Shown here: in pieces, positions 25,784 to 33,778 of the stretch
How positions within the stretch are numbered: position 1 is the first letter of the stretch
Layout: each line of letters begins with the position of its first letter
From: Leptolinea sp964420995
GTDB lineage: Bacteria; Chloroflexota; Anaerolineae; Anaerolineales; Anaerolineaceae
Length of the DNA: 64,000 nt
Reading direction: 5' to 3'
Assembly (NCBI GenBank): GCA_964420995.1
Contig: CAYQUX010000016.1
Coordinates: forward strand, 1 to 64,000
Notes under the pieces: generated by a model
Databases searched by the model: none
What the model was told of the DNA's origin: nothing
The model's input: the letters and a program-made list of their open reading frames with translations, nothing else
Translations under genes and position numbers: made by a program

Positions 25784-28318
25784 ATGGGAAACGGAAATGA
25801 ATTTTATCTTGGACGCATTTTTGACACCAAGCTGGGGAAGGTTGGCGCCGATCCCTATATGTACGACCCGGCTGATCTGACCACGCACGCGGTGATCACC
25901 GGTATGACCGGTTCCGGTAAGACCGGTTTTTGCGTCAGTCTTTTAGAAGAAGCCGCGCTCAGTGGAATTCCTGCCATCGCCGTGGATCCCAAGGGAGACC
26001 TGACCAACCTTTTACTGCACTTTCCAGATTTACTGCCGGCAGACTTTCAACCCTGGATCGACCCTGACTCGGCCCGCCGTGAAGGAAAGACTGTGGATGT
26101 AATGGCCGCAGAAACGGCCGAAAACTGGAAGAAGGGACTGGAAAGTTACGGCCTGGGAAAAGAACAGCTCGAGAAACTGGGAAAATCTGTGGCTTTTACG
26201 ATTTACACTCCGGGATCATCCGCGGGTGTACCGGTAAATATTCTGGCCTCTTTCCAGTCGCCGGATATTCCCTGGTCGGGTAATGAGGAAATACTGCGCG
26301 AGAAGATCGCCAGCATCGTCACCGCGCTTCTGGGATTGGTCGGGGTGACCGACATTGATCCGCTGCGTTCCCGGGAACACATTCTGATCTCAAACCTTCT
26401 GGAAACTGCCTGGAGCAAGGGGCAGACACTTCAACTTTCTGATCTGATCCTTCAGGTGCAGAATCCGCCTTTCGAACGCCTTGGCGCGCTGCCGGTGGAT
26501 GGTTTCTTCCCGCCCAAAGATCGCACCGAGCTTTCCATGCTGTTGAACAATTTCATGGCCTCACCGTCCTTTCAGATCTGGTTGAGCGGGCAGACCCTGG
26601 ATATACAAAAAATTCTTTACAACGATGATGGCTCACCGCGGCATTCCATTTTCTATATTGCCCACCTGAGTGAGAGTGAGCGTATGTTCTTTGTGACCAT
26701 GCTGTATTCATCCATCGAATCATGGATGCGCAGCCAGCGTGGGACAGGCAGTCTGCGGGCGCTGGTCTACTTTGATGAGATCATGGGCTATCTTCCGCCC
26801 ATTGCCAATCCGCCGTCACGAACTGTGATTTTGCGTATGCTCAAACAGGCACGCGCCTTTGGTGTCGGGTTGGTACTGGCTACCCAGAACCCGGTTGACC
26901 TGGACTACAAAGCCCTGTCCAATGCCGGAACATGGGTTATCGGCCGGCTGCAAACCGAGCAGGATAAAAACCGCCTGCTGGATGGCCTTACCAGCGCGGC
27001 CGGCGGCGTAGACCGCGGCGCTGTCGATAAGATGCTTTCCGGTCTCGGAAAAAGGGTTTTCCTTGTCCAGAATGTGCATGCCAAAGCGCCGGTTCTCATC
27101 GGCACCCGCTGGTGTCTAAACTACCTTGCGGGGCCTTTGACCCGTTCGCAAATTCCGGCAGCCAACGCTCTGGTTGGCGCAAAAGCACCAACACAAGTCG
27201 CGCAGGTGAAAACTCCCCAAGCCGCGGCTGTCTCGGCGGCCCCCGCCGCATCGGCTGGAGCCGTAAAACACGCGACCACCCAGGCGGCCGTCTCAGGCAG
27301 CGCCTACACGTCCACCCGCCCCGGTGTTCCCCAGGGTTTGGATGAAGTGTTCTTCGCAAACGATCTTTCCTTCACACAGGCGGCGGAACTGGCGGGAGCA
27401 TCCGGACCGCAGAGCGGGCTGGTATACAAACCCGCCCTTTTGGCGCAATTGCAAATAAACTATCTTTCACGCAGTTTAAATCTCGACGAATCCCGCCGGT
27501 TGGCCTGCCTCGTGGAGGATGAGGTCTCCGGACGGATCACCTGGGAGGATTTTGCATTCCCTGAACAGGATATTAAGCGTCTTAAAGCCGTGCGCGCACC
27601 GGTGGATGCGCTGTATGATGCCTTCCCGGGCTGGCTGGGTGACGTGAAACGCCTTGGCCAGATGCAAAACGATTATGAAGATTGGGCATACCGTACTGGC
27701 ACATTATCTGTTCTTTCCAACAAATCCTTGAAACAGAACGCGGCTCCGGGGATGAAGAAAGAGGAATTTATTGCCTTATGCCGAAAAGCGGCGGAAGACG
27801 CGGCGAAGAGCGAACTCGACAAGATCGAACGTGATTACGCCGGAAAAGCCGCCACGATGGACGCGAAGATCAAGAAACAGCACGCAGAGATTGACCAGAA
27901 AGAAAGCCAGTTGAACGCCCGGCGCACAGATGAGATCGTCAAAGGTGCCAGTGTGGTTGGGAATGTCCTCATGGGTATTCTGGGAGGGAAGAAGAGCGGG
28001 ATAAAATCCGCCATCTCCGGTGGATCATCAACCATGACCAAGCACCGTATGGCAGAGGAAGCAGCCGCCCGTCTGGAACAGGAAAAGAGCGATCTGGCCG
28101 CGCTGGAGGCTCAAAAGGCTTCGCTTGACGCGAATAAAGCGGCAGATTTGGCCGCCGTGCGAGAAAAATGGTTGAAAGTGGCCGAAGATGTTCAGGAGAT
28201 ACCGGTGGCCCCGGCCAAGAAGGACATCTACGTGGAACTGTTTGGGATTGCCTGGCTGCCGTACTATACAGTTAAAGCCGGCCTGGAAGACAGGTTGATC
28301 CCGGCGTTCAAGAAATAG
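25784..28318 (+). CDS. HerA/FtsK-superfamily ATPase with C-terminal coiled coil
   Basis: An 844-residue P-loop ATPase. Walker A is GMTGSGKT at residues 40-47, with the motif-2 AVDPKGDLTNLL just after and Walker B as LVYFDEI near 327-333, followed by the sensor LVLATQNPVD. This is the pattern of HerA/DUF87-type DNA pumps. Residues 455-520 are an Ala/Thr-rich linker (TQAAVSGSAYTSTRPGVPQG). The C-terminal third has a helical domain, then a long coiled coil (DAKIKKQHAEIDQKESQL and EEAAARLEQEKSDLAALE) around a Gly-rich segment, ending YVELFGIAWLPYYTV. No NurA nuclease is adjacent. Function (DNA translocation, defence or cell-envelope machine) unknown. Confidence 0.85.
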   Translation: MGNGNEFYLGRIFDTKLGKVGADPYMYDPADLTTHAVITGMTGSGKTGFCVSLLEEAALSGIPAIAVDPKGDLTNLLLHFPDLLPADFQPWIDPDSARREGKTVDVMAAETAENWKKGLESYGLGKEQLEKLGKSVAFTIYTPGSSAGVPVNILASFQSPDIPWSGNEEILREKIASIVTALLGLVGVTDIDPLRSREHILISNLLETAWSKGQTLQLSDLILQVQNPPFERLGALPVDGFFPPKDRTELSMLLNNFMASPSFQIWLSGQTLDIQKILYNDDGSPRHSIFYIAHLSESERMFFVTMLYSSIESWMRSQRGTGSLRALVYFDEIMGYLPPIANPPSRTVILRMLKQARAFGVGLVLATQNPVDLDYKALSNAGTWVIGRLQTEQDKNRLLDGLTSAAGGVDRGAVDKMLSGLGKRVFLVQNVHAKAPVLIGTRWCLNYLAGPLTRSQIPAANALVGAKAPTQVAQVKTPQAAAVSAAPAASAGAVKHATTQAAVSGSAYTSTRPGVPQGLDEVFFANDLSFTQAAELAGASGPQSGLVYKPALLAQLQINYLSRSLNLDESRRLACLVEDEVSGRITWEDFAFPEQDIKRLKAVRAPVDALYDAFPGWLGDVKRLGQMQNDYEDWAYRTGTLSVLSNKSLKQNAAPGMKKEEFIALCRKAAEDAAKSELDKIERDYAGKAATMDAKIKKQHAEIDQKESQLNARRTDEIVKGASVVGNVLMGILGGKKSGIKSAISGGSSTMTKHRMAEEAAARLEQEKSDLAALEAQKASLDANKAADLAAVREKWLKVAEDVQEIPVAPAKKDIYVELFGIAWLPYYTVKAGLEDRLIPAFKK

Positions 28319-28375
28319 ACAGCTCTGAGAGAATCCACCTCCGCAAAAAACATCCGGAGCGCAAGCAGCCTGCCT

Positions 28376-29343
28376 CCCTTCTGACCGATAAACCGTCGGG
28401 CAAGGAAGGTAAAAACATGCCTTCTTCAGACTGGGGGAAATGCTGTTGGCTGAAAACATGCGTTTGACCCCCTTCCTGAAGGGAGCAGGGGGATTCAAGT
28501 CTGCCGGTTACGAGTCAATGGAAACATGAATCCCCCCTGCCCCCCGTCTGACCGGAAAAGCACCGGTCAAGGGGGGAAAAAGCAGTGTGGCTAGCGAATT
28601 TCCAGGTTCAGATGAGTCAAAAAAAGCCTTTTNNNNNNNNNNNNNNNNNNNNNNNNNNNNNNNNNNNNNNNNNNNNNNNNNNNNNNNNNNNNNNNNNNNN
28701 NNNNNNNNNNNNNNNNNNNNNNNNNNNNNNNNAAAAGCAGTGTGGCTAGCGAATTTCCAGGTTCAGATGAGTCAAAAAAAGCCTTTTTAACCGGTAAACC
28801 GCCGGGCAAGGAAGGTAAAAACATGCCTTCTTCAGACTGGGGGAAATGCTGTTGGCTGAAAACATGCGTTTGACCCCCTTCCTGAAGGGAGCAGGGGGAT
28901 TCAAGTCTGCCGGTTACGAGTCAATGGAAACATGAATCCCCCCTGCCCCCCTTCTGACCGGAAAAGCACCGGTCAAGGGGGGAAAAAGCAGTGAGGTTAG
29001 CAAGTTTCCAGGTTCAGATAAGTCAAAAAAAGCCTTTTTAACCGGTAAACCGTCGGGCAAGGGAGTTAAAAACATGCCTTCTTCTGACCATGGGAAATGC
29101 TATTGCCTGAAAACATGCGTTTGACCCCCTTCTGACCGGAAAAGTGCCGGTCAAGGGGGGTAAAAGCAGTGTGGCTAGCGAATTTCCAGGTTCAGATGAG
29201 TCAAAAAAAGCCTTTTTAACCGGGAAAGCGTCGGGCAAGGGGGGTAAAAACATGCCTTCTTCTGACCATGGGAAATGCTATTGCCTGAAAACATGCGTTT
29301 GACCCCCTTCTTGAAGGGGGCAGGGGGATTCAAGTCTGCCGGG
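28376..29343. repeat. Tandem repeat array, unit about 250 bp (one 178-bp copy)
   Basis: A non-coding array of at least three or four copies. The AAAAGCAGTG-TGGCTAGCGA start is seen at 28578, 28733, 28984 (variant) and 29162, giving periods of 251 and 178 bp around the gap. Each unit contains G- and C-run dyads such as GACCCCCTTCC / GGAGCAGGGGG and CACCGGTCAAGGGGGG, and a GAATCCCCCCTGCCCCC block partly complementary to the former. The 178-bp copy lacks the middle AATCC/CCCTGCC block. Units differ by scattered substitutions. No ORF, transposase or terminal inverted repeat is seen. Array length is uncertain because of the N gap. Confidence 0.9.
28633..28732. other. Scaffold gap (100 N)
   Basis: Exactly 100 N lie inside the repeat array. 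The 55 bases before it (28578-28632) and the 55 after it (28733-28787) are identical, a signature of two contigs sharing a k-mer-length overlap. The true sequence and repeat number here are unknown, and protein frames crossing the N are artefacts. Confidence 0.98.
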
Positions 29344-29414
29344 AAAGAAACAATACTCCTTAAGGAATTTCCGCCCCTGATAAAATCCCGATTTCCTCGA
29401 ATTTTTTGCTTTTC

Positions 29415-30020
29415 TTACATATCCTGACGGCCGGCCAGGGCTCTGAGCAGGGTGGATTGATCCGCGTATTCCAGGTCGCCGCCGGCCGGCAGGCCGCGCG
29501 CCAGGCGCGTTACCCGAATTCCAAGCGGCGCCAATTGCTGTTTCAAATAGAGCGCGGTGGCATCACCCTCCATGCTCGGGTTGGTGGCCAGAATGATCTC
29601 CGTTATGGTCTCAGTACGCAGACGTTCCAGTAACTCTCGGATTCGCAGGTTCTCGGGGCCGATCCCTTCAATGGGAGAAAGCACCCCGTGCAATACGTGA
29701 TACCGCCCGTTGAAGGCGGCCGTTGATTCAATGGCGATCACATCCAGCGGTTCTTCCACCACGCAGATGGTTCCATTAGCGCGTTTTGGATTGCCGCACA
29801 CATCACACACCTCCTGGGAAGACGAGGTGATATTAAAACAGATTGAGCAGAAGGCTGTGGAGCTTTTCAATGCCAACAAAGCCTCTGCCAGTTGGCGTGA
29901 GACATCATCCGGAGAGCGCAAAAGGAAGAACGTCAATCGCGACGCGGTTTTGGGTCCGATGCCAGGCAGACGCTCGAGAGCGGTGGAAAGGTTGGTAACT
30001 GGTGCGGGCAGGATTGGCAT
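29415..30020 (-). CDS. recR: Recombination mediator protein RecR
   Basis: A 201-residue RecFOR-pathway protein. It has an N-terminal helix-hairpin-helix (LERLPGIGPKTASRLTFFLL), the Cys4 zinc finger CSICFNITSSSQEVCDVCG, and a Toprim domain with ICVVEEPLDVIAIE and ILATNPSMEGDATALYL. All key blocks are present and length is normal for RecR. It is the last gene of the dnaX-ybaB-recR string, the arrangement conserved across many bacteria, lying six bases after ybaB. It loads RecA at gapped DNA together with RecO/RecF, not seen in this window. Confidence 0.97.
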   Translation of the reverse strand: MPILPAPVTNLSTALERLPGIGPKTASRLTFFLLRSPDDVSRQLAEALLALKSSTAFCSICFNITSSSQEVCDVCGNPKRANGTICVVEEPLDVIAIESTAAFNGRYHVLHGVLSPIEGIGPENLRIRELLERLRTETITEIILATNPSMEGDATALYLKQQLAPLGIRVTRLARGLPAGGDLEYADQSTLLRALAGRQDM

Positions 30021-30026
30021 AAATTG

Positions 30027-30365
30027 TTAGAAGGGCAGGCCGCTGGCCAGCGGTCCCATCTCTTTGGATGCCATCTCGCGAGACTTTTCCAGCGCCTGGT
30101 TGACAGCGCTCAGAATCAGGTCCTGCAGCATATCCGAATCGGCGTCCTTCAATAATTCCGGATCAATGGTCACGGACTTGCAGACCTGGTCGCCTGTCAT
30201 GGTGACCTGTACCGCGCCGCCGCCCACACTGGAGGTGACCGTCATTTCGGTCAGGCGCGATTGTGCTGCTTCCATCTGCTCTTGCAGTTTCTTGAATTGT
30301 GACATCATTCCACCGCCCCCCATACCTCCGCCCATTCCCATCGGTCGATTGAATCCCTTCGCCAT
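30027..30365 (-). CDS. ybaB: YbaB/EbfC-family nucleoid-associated protein
   Basis: A 112-residue DNA-binding protein. The core has the family pattern LQEQMEAAQSRLTEMTVTSSVGGGAVQVTMTGDQ followed by VTIDPELL and DLILSAVNQALEKSREM. The N-terminus is a Met/Gly-rich tail. The open frame reaches 30431, but GGAG six bases before ATG 30365 and the family start decide for the shorter form. The gene sits between dnaX and recR, its usual position; the region upstream is shared with the end of dnaX (30388), 22 bp away. Confidence 0.95.
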   Translation of the reverse strand: MAKGFNRPMGMGGGMGGGGMMSQFKKLQEQMEAAQSRLTEMTVTSSVGGGAVQVTMTGDQVCKSVTIDPELLKDADSDMLQDLILSAVNQALEKSREMASKEMGPLASGLPF

Positions 30366-30387
30366 GGTGTTCTCCTTAATTTTTCTT

Positions 30388-32076
30388 TTATTCTCTTTTG
30401 ATCTGGCCGCCCAGGTTGAGGGCTGCGTCAATCAGGCCTTCTCGAGCTATTTCCGAATTTTCCGTTTTGGTGTTCCTTGTGTTCACAACCGTGCATACAA
30501 TTTGCAGGTTGGCTTTGGTCACGTGATAGATAGCCCGGCGGGTCATTTCGAGATTGTCATCCATCTCCATCTTTTGTTTGACGATATCGCTGGCAAAACT
30601 GAGTACCAGCCGGCCGTTTTCCAGATTGATCTTCTTTACGGAATTTAGCAGGGCTTCCGTCTGGGCTTTCACCTTCCTGACAGTTGCCCTGATCTGCGGC
30701 CATGCTTTTTGCAGTTCATCCATGGTCAGATTACTGGATGCCGGTGAGGTTTGTGCGGCATCCGTCCCGGTTGCGGGTTCCTTCTCGGGCGCCGGTGTCG
30801 CAGCGGTTTCAACTTTCGAGGCAGGAATGACTGGCGCGGGATGCGGGAGATCCGACAGGTCGGTTACTTTTTTGGCCGGAGGTTTCTGGTCAGAGGAACC
30901 TGATGCTGCGCGGGTAGGCGGCTGAAAATCGGGCATTCGCATATCACGAAGATTGACACCGGATTCCACTGGCTGCAATACGCTTTGAACAGGTGGATGC
31001 GCGGCTTCCACCGCTGCAATAACCGCCAGTTCAAGGTGCAGTCCGGGATTCCAGGTGGAGCGGGTTTCTCCGGCTGCGGTATTGAACAACCGGATGGTCT
31101 CCACCAATCGGGAAACGGAAAATTTGTTTGCCTGATCGGTCATCGTGTCACGGTTCTCGATGGTGGCATCCACAATGGACGCGTTCCCCACCCGAACTTG
31201 CAACAGATTTCGCAGATAGTCTACTGTCTGGCGGGCCAGTTGGCGGGCGTCACTGCCGCTGTCAAGCGCGCGGTGGATAACCTGAAGGCCGGCTGAAGCG
31301 TTTTCTTCGATCAGCGTGTTAACCAGGTCAACCACAGCCTGAAGGGCGGCGGTACCCAGAACCGTCTGGGTTAATCCCAGGGTGACATGTTCCCCTGTGG
31401 AGGAGAGTTGATCGAGCAGTGATATGGCGTCACGCATGCTTCCCGTCGACTGGCGGGCGATGAGTGTGAGCGCGTCATCGTCAACCCCGATCTTTTCGCT
31501 GGCTGAAAGCTGCCGCAGCGTGGCGGTTATCTCAGCCACAGGAATGCGCCGGAACTCATGCCGCTGGCAGCGGGAGAGTACCGTGGCCGGAATTTTGTGC
31601 ATTTCGGTGGTTGCCAGGATGAAAATGGCATGCGGTGGGGGCTCTTCCAGTGTCTTTAACAGCGCGTTAAAGGCTGCCGTGGATAGCATATGAACTTCAT
31701 CAATGATGTAGACCTTGAACTTGCCCTGTGATGGCGAGAAATTGATCTTGTCGCGCAGGTCGCGCATGTCATCCACACTGGTGTTGGATGCCGCGTCGAT
31801 TTCAATCAGGTCCAGGAAGCGATTCTCATTGACCGCCTTGCAGTTCTCGCATTCATCGCAGGGGCGATGGGAAAGGTCCTCAGACAGGCAATTGACCGCC
31901 TTGGCCAGAAGGCGGGCGGTGGTGGTTTTACCGGTACCGCGCGGTCCGGCGAAGAGGTAGGCATGGCCAACCCGATCGCTGCGGATGGCATTCTGCAATG
32001 TCTTTACGACCGGTTCCTGCCCGACCACCTGGTCCCATAAACGGGGACGCCATTTGCGGTAAAGCGCCTGAGACAT
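30388..32076 (-). CDS. dnaX: DNA polymerase III subunit gamma/tau
   Basis: A 562-residue clamp-loader ATPase. AAA+ features are Walker A GPRGTGKTTTAR (residues 45-52), the zinc module CLSEDLSHRPCDECENC, Walker B VYIIDEVHML, and sensor I ILATTEMHKIPATVLSRCQ with the arginine finger. The C-terminal part after residue 370 is a Pro/Ala/Thr-rich linker and a domain for polymerase contact (NLTMDELQKAWPQIR). At residue about 402 the codons AAA AAA precede GTA ACC; loss of one base in this A6 run puts UAA immediately in frame (AAG TAA), which could make a gamma-like short form. The gene heads the dnaX-ybaB-recR string. Confidence 0.97.
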   Translation of the reverse strand: MSQALYRKWRPRLWDQVVGQEPVVKTLQNAIRSDRVGHAYLFAGPRGTGKTTTARLLAKAVNCLSEDLSHRPCDECENCKAVNENRFLDLIEIDAASNTSVDDMRDLRDKINFSPSQGKFKVYIIDEVHMLSTAAFNALLKTLEEPPPHAIFILATTEMHKIPATVLSRCQRHEFRRIPVAEITATLRQLSASEKIGVDDDALTLIARQSTGSMRDAISLLDQLSSTGEHVTLGLTQTVLGTAALQAVVDLVNTLIEENASAGLQVIHRALDSGSDARQLARQTVDYLRNLLQVRVGNASIVDATIENRDTMTDQANKFSVSRLVETIRLFNTAAGETRSTWNPGLHLELAVIAAVEAAHPPVQSVLQPVESGVNLRDMRMPDFQPPTRAASGSSDQKPPAKKVTDLSDLPHPAPVIPASKVETAATPAPEKEPATGTDAAQTSPASSNLTMDELQKAWPQIRATVRKVKAQTEALLNSVKKINLENGRLVLSFASDIVKQKMEMDDNLEMTRRAIYHVTKANLQIVCTVVNTRNTKTENSEIAREGLIDAALNLGGQIKRE

Positions 32077-32123
32077 AGTTCACCAAATAAACTAAGAATT
32101 ACCTGTCTTACCGCTTTGCCTGG

Positions 32124-32486
32124 TTACTTTTCTGAAACAGTCACCGGCATTAAACGCAGCGATTCAACAGGGACGCGCAAATTGTACCCGGAAATCCGCC
32201 GGTTCAATTGGTCGATGGCCTTTTTTCTTTCCGGTGTGATCATAATATCGGCTTTTATCATTTCAAGCAGGTTGGATATTTCCTGCTGCAATTGTTTTCG
32301 ATCTTCCAACCAGACGGGAAGGAAGTGATTTGTTCTTAAAATATGGTTGGCCATGAATTGGTCTTCACCGGCCGGCTGCACGGATTCCAGTTCAAGGGGT
32401 TTGCCAAATCCCCGCAGGTTGTCAAACACACCTTCAGACCGGGCTTCTTCTATTCTGTTTTCAGCGATTATTCGAAGTGCATCCAT
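32124..32486 (-). CDS. DUF1992 (DnaJ-homologue subfamily C member 28-like) protein
   Basis: A 120-residue protein of the family best known from the conserved domain at the end of DNAJC28-like proteins. The block ENRIEEARSEGVFDNLRGFGKPLEL and ILRTNHFLPVWLEDRKQLQQE are characteristic. No function is firmly known. It lies just upstream (minus strand) of dnaX with 47 bp between, so it may be co-transcribed with dnaX. Confidence 0.85.
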   Translation of the reverse strand: MDALRIIAENRIEEARSEGVFDNLRGFGKPLELESVQPAGEDQFMANHILRTNHFLPVWLEDRKQLQQEISNLLEMIKADIMITPERKKAIDQLNRRISGYNLRVPVESLRLMPVTVSEK

Positions 32487-32495
32487 AAGATCGTA

Positions 32496-33017
32496 TCAGG
32501 GTATCCTGTATGTGGCCCGGTTGGTTCCGTTCTGATCCATCAGGGAAACCAGTTCTCCAGATGACCAGACCGCCTCCTTGATTCCCCAGTGCAACTCTAT
32601 GGCACTGTTGGTTCCGGGTCTGGTATAAATTTTAATCGCGCCATCTTTGTTTAACATTAATTCCGGGAAAACAAATCGGTGATTATTTTCATCTTCCAGC
32701 CGCCAGCCCGTCAACCACAATTCACCTTCGCCGGTGCGTTTCAACATGACCACTTCCGTGTTCAGGTCGCCCACACCAAACACATTCTCAACCTGCACTC
32801 CGCCGGTCCCGCCTGCCGCCCGTGGTGACGGGGTTACAGCGACCGGTGATTGAACGGCCGCCTGTTGTGTCGCGGTGGCGGCCAGTTGCGCGACGGGTTG
32901 GATGACCGCGCCGGGCTGGTGATTGCGGTCCCAGATTGTCAACACGGTCAGGGTGGTGACCGCGGAGACAATGGCATTGAGGCACAGATAGAAGAGTAAT
33001 CGTTTCCAGGGATTCAT
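32496..33017 (-). CDS. Membrane-anchored lamin-tail-domain protein
   Basis: A 173-residue protein. An N-terminal hydrophobic helix (LLFYLCLNAIVSAVTTLTVLTIW) serves as signal anchor. A Gln/Ala/Thr spacer follows, then an LTD fold from about residue 75: VENVFGVGDLNTEVVML, GWRLEDENNHRFVFPE, then IKIYTRPGTNSAIELHWG and GELVSLMDQNGTN. The lamin tail domain in bacteria is a surface beta-sandwich of unknown ligand. The gene is nine bases upstream of the DUF1992 gene on the same strand and divergent from the NYN gene. Confidence 0.82.
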   Translation of the reverse strand: MNPWKRLLFYLCLNAIVSAVTTLTVLTIWDRNHQPGAVIQPVAQLAATATQQAAVQSPVAVTPSPRAAGGTGGVQVENVFGVGDLNTEVVMLKRTGEGELWLTGWRLEDENNHRFVFPELMLNKDGAIKIYTRPGTNSAIELHWGIKEAVWSSGELVSLMDQNGTNRATYRIP

Positions 33018-33065
33018 AACAGGCTGGTGAAATCATAGCACAATTTTGGCGATACAATACCCGAC

Positions 33066-33533
33066 ATGCTGCATTTGATCGATGGACACAATCTAATCCC
33101 TTTTGTAAAAGGTTTAAACCTCAAGCAACTGGATGATGAAATGCGGCTTCTGGATTTGTTGCAAGATTATGCCCGTCAACACCGGATACAAATGGAGGTC
33201 TTCTTCGATGGCGCGTCGCCGGGATGGGCGGGGGTACGGAATTTTGGGGGAATTAAAGCGCATTTTGTGATCAAAGGAAAGACAGCCGATGAAGCCATCC
33301 GGCAGCGCCTGAATCAGATGCCCAATGGCAGCGGGGTTTGTGTGGTAAGTTCAGATCGACAGGTGCAGGCGGAAGCCAGGAACCACCGGGCGGAGGTAAT
33401 CTCCAGCGGTGATTTCGCCCGGGGCTTGATTATTGAAAAACCCCTGGTACCGAAGCGTCGAAAATCGGCCGCCGCTGAAATGAATGAAGATGATATTGAT
33501 GAATGGCTGCGATTGTTCGGCGATGATTCTTGA
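33066..33533 (+). CDS. YacP-like NYN-domain RNase/RNA-binding protein
   Basis: A 155-residue NYN-domain protein of the YacP (Rae1) family. Its start MLHLIDGHNLIPF has the conserved first Asp and Asn, VFFDGASPGW provides the second acidic patch and VVSSDRQVQAEARNHRAEV the third. This gives a PIN-like metal site suited to RNA cleavage. B. subtilis Rae1 cleaves mRNA within translating ribosomes. The C-terminal DDIDEWLRLFGDDS is an acidic tail. It is divergent from the LTD gene and followed by the ncRNA candidate at 33603. Confidence 0.85.
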   Translation: MLHLIDGHNLIPFVKGLNLKQLDDEMRLLDLLQDYARQHRIQMEVFFDGASPGWAGVRNFGGIKAHFVIKGKTADEAIRQRLNQMPNGSGVCVVSSDRQVQAEARNHRAEVISSGDFARGLIIEKPLVPKRRKSAAAEMNEDDIDEWLRLFGDDS

Positions 33534-33567
33534 TGCCCGCGGGTCGGGTCTTTTACAAATTTTTTAT

Positions 33568-33596
33568 TTGTAATTCAGACATAATGGATGTATATT
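33568..33596 (+). promoter_or_regulatory. Promoter of the small RNA
   Basis: TTGTAA (33568-33573) and TATATT (33591-33596) are spaced 17 bp apart. The predicted start at about 33603 coincides with the 5' base of hairpin P1. Confidence 0.6.
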
Positions 33597-33602
33597 ACCT
33601 GT

Positions 33603-33769
33603 AAGGCACAGATAATAGAGGTAGATCAATTTAAATCTGTGTCTTCCACATTCACTGGCAGCCTGCCTCCCTCTGGCTACCAGGCACTGCGAACGGTTTC
33701 CGCAGTCCGTGGAATTCCTCCTTGATTGACCGAAAGGCATGTACCCCGCATGCCTTTCGGTCATTTTAT
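33603..33769 (+). ncRNA. Structured small RNA with exposed anti-SD-like CCUCC motifs
   Basis: About 166 nt with no ORF. P1 is an 11-bp hairpin (33603-33613 with 33635-33645). P2 (TTCCAC/GTGGAA; 33644-33649, 33709-33714) closes two hairpins. P3 (33655-33663 with 33675-33683) exposes loop TGCCTCCCTCT. P4 (ACTGCG/CGCAGT; 33686-33691, 33701-33706) has loop AACGGTTTC. The linker then carries CCTCCTT (33717-33723), identical to the core of the 16S rRNA anti-Shine-Dalgarno, before a perfect 14-bp terminator. A loop plus linker of CCUCC suggests base-pairing with ribosome-binding sites. It matches no named RNA I recognise. The strand choice follows promoter and T-run. Confidence 0.7.
33728..33769 (+). 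terminator. Terminator of the small RNA
   Basis: A perfect 14-bp stem (33728-33741 with 33749-33762) and 7-base loop, followed by ATTTTATC on the plus strand. It would also lie downstream of the NTPase gene on the minus strand, but the T-run on that side is poor. Confidence 0.85.
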
Positions 33770-33778
33770 CGGCTGCCA

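Noticed and set aside
28587..28824. Reading frames running through the N gap
   Set aside because: They span 100 undetermined bases inside a non-coding repeat array and use identical flanks; not real genes.
28376..29343. Possible CRISPR array
   Set aside because: Unit is about 250 bp with no short repeat/unique spacer alternation and no cas genes nearby.
33603..33769. Riboswitch reading of the sRNA region
   Set aside because: No coding gene lies downstream on the same strand; the next gene is on the opposite strand and a perfect terminator ends the transcript.
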